In this document: piece after piece, positions 61,128-64,000 of the stretch
How the letters are laid out: each line of letters starts with the position of its first letter
Numbering within the stretch: the first letter of the stretch is position 1
Origin: Neoactinobaculum massilliense
GTDB lineage: Bacteria; Actinomycetota; Actinomycetes; Actinomycetales; Actinomycetaceae
Length of the DNA: 64,000 bases
Assembly: GCF_900604955.1 (NCBI RefSeq)
Contig: NZ_UWPE01000002.1
Location: 186,001 to 250,000 of the forward strand
Direction: 5' to 3'
The notes under the pieces: generated by a model
The model's database searches: none
The model's input: the letters and a program-made list of their open reading frames with translations, nothing else
What the model was told of the DNA's origin: nothing
Made by a program: the position numbers and the translations under genes

Positions 61128-62444
61128 CTACGCCAGCGACCCCATCGGATCCCAGGCCGGCAGCACGCCGGGCTCACTATCCAGCGCGGCCACCAGATCC
61201 TCGGGCAGCCGGTCCTTGGCGACGGCGATCTCGAACACGTGCTGATCGAACCACGAATCATTCATGGTGAAGAAGCCCTTATCCCCGTGCTCCTCACCCC
61301 ACGAGTTCTCGATGCGCCACCGCCGCGGCGCACCCTCCTCATCCAGGTCCACGCCCGTGAACACCATGGCGTGCGTCATCATGGCCTCGCCAAAGCGCAG
61401 CTCCTCCGCCTTGGACATGGCCAGATCGATGCCGTATGTGCCCTCGTAGTCATACAGCTTGCCGTCCCAGATCCCGCGCTCACGGTCCGACTGCTTGGAC
61501 GTATCGCAACCCATCCACACCGGCGCACCGTCCTTGAGCGTGGAGATAACGGCATTGCGCAGCACGTCCGTATCCGCATTGAGATAGACCACCGGCTTGG
61601 CGCCCACCACGTTGCCCAGGCGATCCACCGTGTACGTCTTGCCGTATTCGTTACGCGGATCGTTGACCACGCACACGTACTCGTCCAGGTTGGGCAGGTA
61701 CTTTTCGGCGAACTGCTGCGGAGTGAAGGTGCCTTCCCGGTGGAAGTTACCGTCCGTGTCCCGGTACTGCCACACGAAGCTGGTGGGCGGGGTACCCAGG
61801 TGCATAGAAAGCACGCGGTACACCTGGCGCAGCGTTTCCTTGCGCACCGCATCCGCGTCCTTCCCTGCCTTGACGGCCGCCCGCACGTCACGTGCACCAC
61901 GGCGCAGCAGCATTTCCAGCGTGCGGTCCATGAGCTGGCTGTTGGAGGAGGATTCGGTTTCCGGCATGGCGTACTTGGGCACCACGCCCCACTTCTTCAC
62001 CAGCGCGACGAACATGTTCCACTGCCCGCCGTCCCCGATCGGGTCCGAAAGCAGGTAGTGCACCGTGCGATCATCCACGTCCCGATCCGCCAGATCGATC
62101 ATGGAGGTGAGGAAGTAGTTGGACTTCTCCAGCTTGTCGTAGAAGAACTGGTAGTTCTGGGAGAACTCAAAATCCTTGAGGCTGGCGGCGGTGATTACGC
62201 CCGGCTTCAGCGAATTGAGACCCGAGAACAGCCAGCACCGGCCAGACTTCTTCTGGTTGGTGATAGCCCAGTGGTCCACCTTGATGGACATTGACGGGTC
62301 AATCCCGTTGATAATCGCGCGGTCCTCCGCCACCTTGGTGATCGGATTCTGCGTCACCGCATTCTGCACCACGCGCGCAACCGCATCCCGCGCAAACTGA
62401 TTCGCGAACTCGGCCACCGTTTCCCGAGCAAGTTCGTTCGCCAT
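61128..62444 (-). CDS. pepC: Aminopeptidase C (bleomycin hydrolase family), copy 2
   Basis: 438 residues, usual family length. Cys in KKSGRCWLFSGL, His in THAMVFTGVD, Asn in IENSWGEEHGDKGFF. Same architecture as copy 1 at 58398-59828, without the insert. RBS AGAAAGG. Probably a tandem duplication with ybaK in between; both keep all catalytic residues. Confidence 0.94.
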   Translation of the reverse strand: MANELARETVAEFANQFARDAVARVVQNAVTQNPITKVAEDRAIINGIDPSMSIKVDHWAITNQKKSGRCWLFSGLNSLKPGVITAASLKDFEFSQNYQFFYDKLEKSNYFLTSMIDLADRDVDDRTVHYLLSDPIGDGGQWNMFVALVKKWGVVPKYAMPETESSSNSQLMDRTLEMLLRRGARDVRAAVKAGKDADAVRKETLRQVYRVLSMHLGTPPTSFVWQYRDTDGNFHREGTFTPQQFAEKYLPNLDEYVCVVNDPRNEYGKTYTVDRLGNVVGAKPVVYLNADTDVLRNAVISTLKDGAPVWMGCDTSKQSDRERGIWDGKLYDYEGTYGIDLAMSKAEELRFGEAMMTHAMVFTGVDLDEEGAPRRWRIENSWGEEHGDKGFFTMNDSWFDQHVFEIAVAKDRLPEDLVAALDSEPGVLPAWDPMGSLA

Positions 62445-62817
62445 AACTACCTTTCTCTGAAGTTGTACCCTTCAGTCTAGACCGGGGGTGCGACAAACTT
62501 TCCCTCGCTGGAGCCTTGTTCGCATCGTGGTACGACGACGCCGCGCCCAGTCCCGAGCACGGCAGGTAGAGATGGGGCACGCCAGGTTGGGGCGGAATAC
62601 GGTGAGTAGAGGTGGGGCGCGACGCGTTAAATTACGACGCCGCGGCGCCCAGTCCCGGGTGCGGCACTCGGGGCACGCCGGATAGGGATGGGGCGCGGCC
62701 GGACGAGTGTGGACGCGTAATAAGCCGCACCCCGGCCCATGACCCGCGCCACGTACCGTGCCCGCGCTCTCTACTACGCGCGCGGGCGGCGTCGGCCACG
62801 AACCCACGCACCCGCCG
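62445..62817. other. Intergenic region, no gene seen
   Basis: 373 GC-rich bases between two - strand genes. GTACGACG at 62530-62537 and ACGACGCCGCG-type repeats at 62534 and 62634; GGCGCCCAGTCCCG-like text occurs twice (about 62545 and 62645). Contains the pepC promoter region. Confidence 0.5.
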
Positions 62818-64000
62818 CTACCGCGGACGGACGGAGAACGCGTAGTCGCCGGTGGACTCGCTGGTAATCATGGGCGGATGAAGCTGCCGCATGGAGAACA
62901 CCTTGTAACGCCGTACAACAACGTAGGCAATCACCATGGACACCACGACAATTCCCAGTAGTACCGCGACGGCACCCCAGTACTGCTCATTGGTGCCGCC
63001 CGAGATTGCCACCCGGAACCCCTCGACGGAGTATCGCATCGGGGAGATCACGGAGATCGCGCGATAGAACGGCACCAGCATGGCCACGGGGAACGTGCCG
63101 CCGGAAGCCGGTAGCTGCAAAATGAGCAGCACCAGGAACACGGCGGACTGCGGAGATCCCAACCACAATCGCACCCAGTAGGCAAGGGAGAAGAAGGAGA
63201 GCGCCACCACCACCAGGAAGAACAGGTAGCGCCATGGGTGCACGGGATTAATCCCCAGCCACAACCACACACCTATTCCCATGATGAGCGCCGCTCCAAC
63301 CCCCAGTAGGGCGAACGGACCAAATCCGTAGAGCAGGCTACGCAGCGGGGTGCTGCGCGACGCGGCCGTCCGCCCGGAGAAGGTACGAAGCACCAGGAAG
63401 AACGTCACCGTGGACACCCACAGCGCGATGGAGAAGAAGAACGGGGCCAGGCCGCGGCCGTATGTCTGCGCGTCATTATCCACGATGGTTTTCACGGACA
63501 CCGGGGAGGACATGATCTCGGAGAGACGCGCGGAATCGGACTCGGTGAGTGCCGGGATACTGGCCGCGCCGTCGTTGAGGGAACTGGCCAGCGTGTTGGC
63601 ACCCTTCTCCAACTGAGGCATGGCTTCATCCAGGCGAGCGATGGCGTCCGTCAACGTGGTAACGCCACTCACGATGCTCGAGAGAGAATCCGTGGAGAAA
63701 TCTCCCAGCACCTCGTTCAGCTGATCCTTGCCCTGCTGGAGGGTGCCCAGACCGTCCTGAAGTGTTTTCGCGGACTGCCCGATGCCGTCGAGGGACCCGG
63801 CCACCTCCTCCGTGGTGCCCTTCAGCGCGGAAAGAGCCGCATCGGCGCCATCCACCGCAGATTTGGCCGCATCGTAATTAATCTGCGCTTCGATATTGCC
63901 GGTGAGGGCACCCTGGGCGTTGAGCTGCGCGGAGATATCCCCCTGCGCCTTACTCGCCGCCGAAAGCGCGCTTTGCAGCTCTGCCTTGAACGTGGAATCA
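62818..64000 (-). CDS. YhgE/Pip family membrane protein, C-terminal part
   Basis: At least 393 codons; the frame stays open to the window end, so the N-terminus is missing. The visible part has a coiled-coil-like region (SALSAASKAQGDISAQL, LQDGLGTLQQGKDQLNEVLG) followed by six membrane segments (about 170 residues from the end onward) with YGRGLAPFFFSIALWVST and PFYRAISVISPMRYSVEGFR, typical of YhgE/Pip and ABC-2-like proteins. Such proteins include phage infection protein Pip and type VII-linked membrane proteins. Confidence 0.85.
   Translation of the reverse strand, partial: DSTFKAELQSALSAASKAQGDISAQLNAQGALTGNIEAQINYDAAKSAVDGADAALSALKGTTEEVAGSLDGIGQSAKTLQDGLGTLQQGKDQLNEVLGDFSTDSLSSIVSGVTTLTDAIARLDEAMPQLEKGANTLASSLNDGAASIPALTESDSARLSEIMSSPVSVKTIVDNDAQTYGRGLAPFFFSIALWVSTVTFFLVLRTFSGRTAASRSTPLRSLLYGFGPFALLGVGAALIMGIGVWLWLGINPVHPWRYLFFLVVVALSFFSLAYWVRLWLGSPQSAVFLVLLILQLPASGGTFPVAMLVPFYRAISVISPMRYSVEGFRVAISGGTNEQYWGAVAVLLGIVVVSMVIAYVVVRRYKVFSMRQLHPPMITSESTGDYAFSVRPR

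Overview
The window comes from a high-GC Gram-positive bacterium. The gene order rpsF-ssb-rpsR-rplI-dnaB, a GuaB1-type GMP reductase relative, a ClpB gene with a HAIR (HspR) operator, sortase-type surface protein and ECF transporter all fit Actinobacteria. The 16S sequence and the fermentative enzymes (AdhE, ornithine decarboxylase, glycogen phosphorylase, class II aldolase) suggest a facultative anaerobe of the Actinomycetaceae (Trueperella/Arcanobacterium/Actinobaculum relatives). The genus is inference from memory of the sequence, not a search.

Layout. 1-1486: 3' part of a class A penicillin-binding protein with an in-frame TAG. 1487-2211: short tandem repeats and a G/T-rich leader. 2212-7316: complete 16S-23S-5S rRNA operon without spacer tRNAs, closed by a strong terminator. 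7481-8944: guaB1. 9253-13515: a cassette of one small secreted protein, two ABC permeases and an ABC ATPase, bracketed by direct copies of a ~160 bp repeat. 13756-15611: rpsF-ssb-rpsR-rplI. 15837-17177: MATE exporter. 17178-18095: non-coding, with a cluster of DnaA-box-like sites, then dnaB. 19709-20401: HD hydrolase. 21127-25680: speF-potE-pdxK, a visibly lower-GC ornithine decarboxylation operon with a long, structured leader. 26599-28962 glgP, convergent with adhE (29142-31874); then an internally deleted alcohol dehydrogenase remnant, a TPR protein and fba.

35373-41636 is ordinary housekeeping: Sir2 deacylase, TrmH methyltransferase coupled to an SDR, exonuclease III, NagD-like phosphatase, a beta-lactamase-fold serine hydrolase. 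41726-46109 holds a SAM-cleaving DUF62 enzyme followed by a full ECF transporter (S, fused A-A', T). Then an amidase, clpB, a flotillin/NfeD pair, a Cna-B surface protein with an unusual sorting signal, a Fpg/Nei glycosylase, an unrecognised membrane protein, GluQRS coupled to an aminopeptidase C, YbaK, a second aminopeptidase C, and the C-terminal part of a YhgE/Pip membrane protein running off the end.

How the parts fit: SpeF makes putrescine, PotE exchanges it for ornithine, and PdxK can supply the PLP cofactor that SpeF needs, giving an acid-resistance/energy module. The repeat-flanked secreted protein plus ABC transporter is the best candidate for an undescribed system (bacteriocin-like export or self-protection). 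Other points worth checking are the DnaA-box cluster, the structured speF leader, the SAM-hydrolase/ECF pairing, the LANAG sorting signal and low-complexity inserts in several enzymes.
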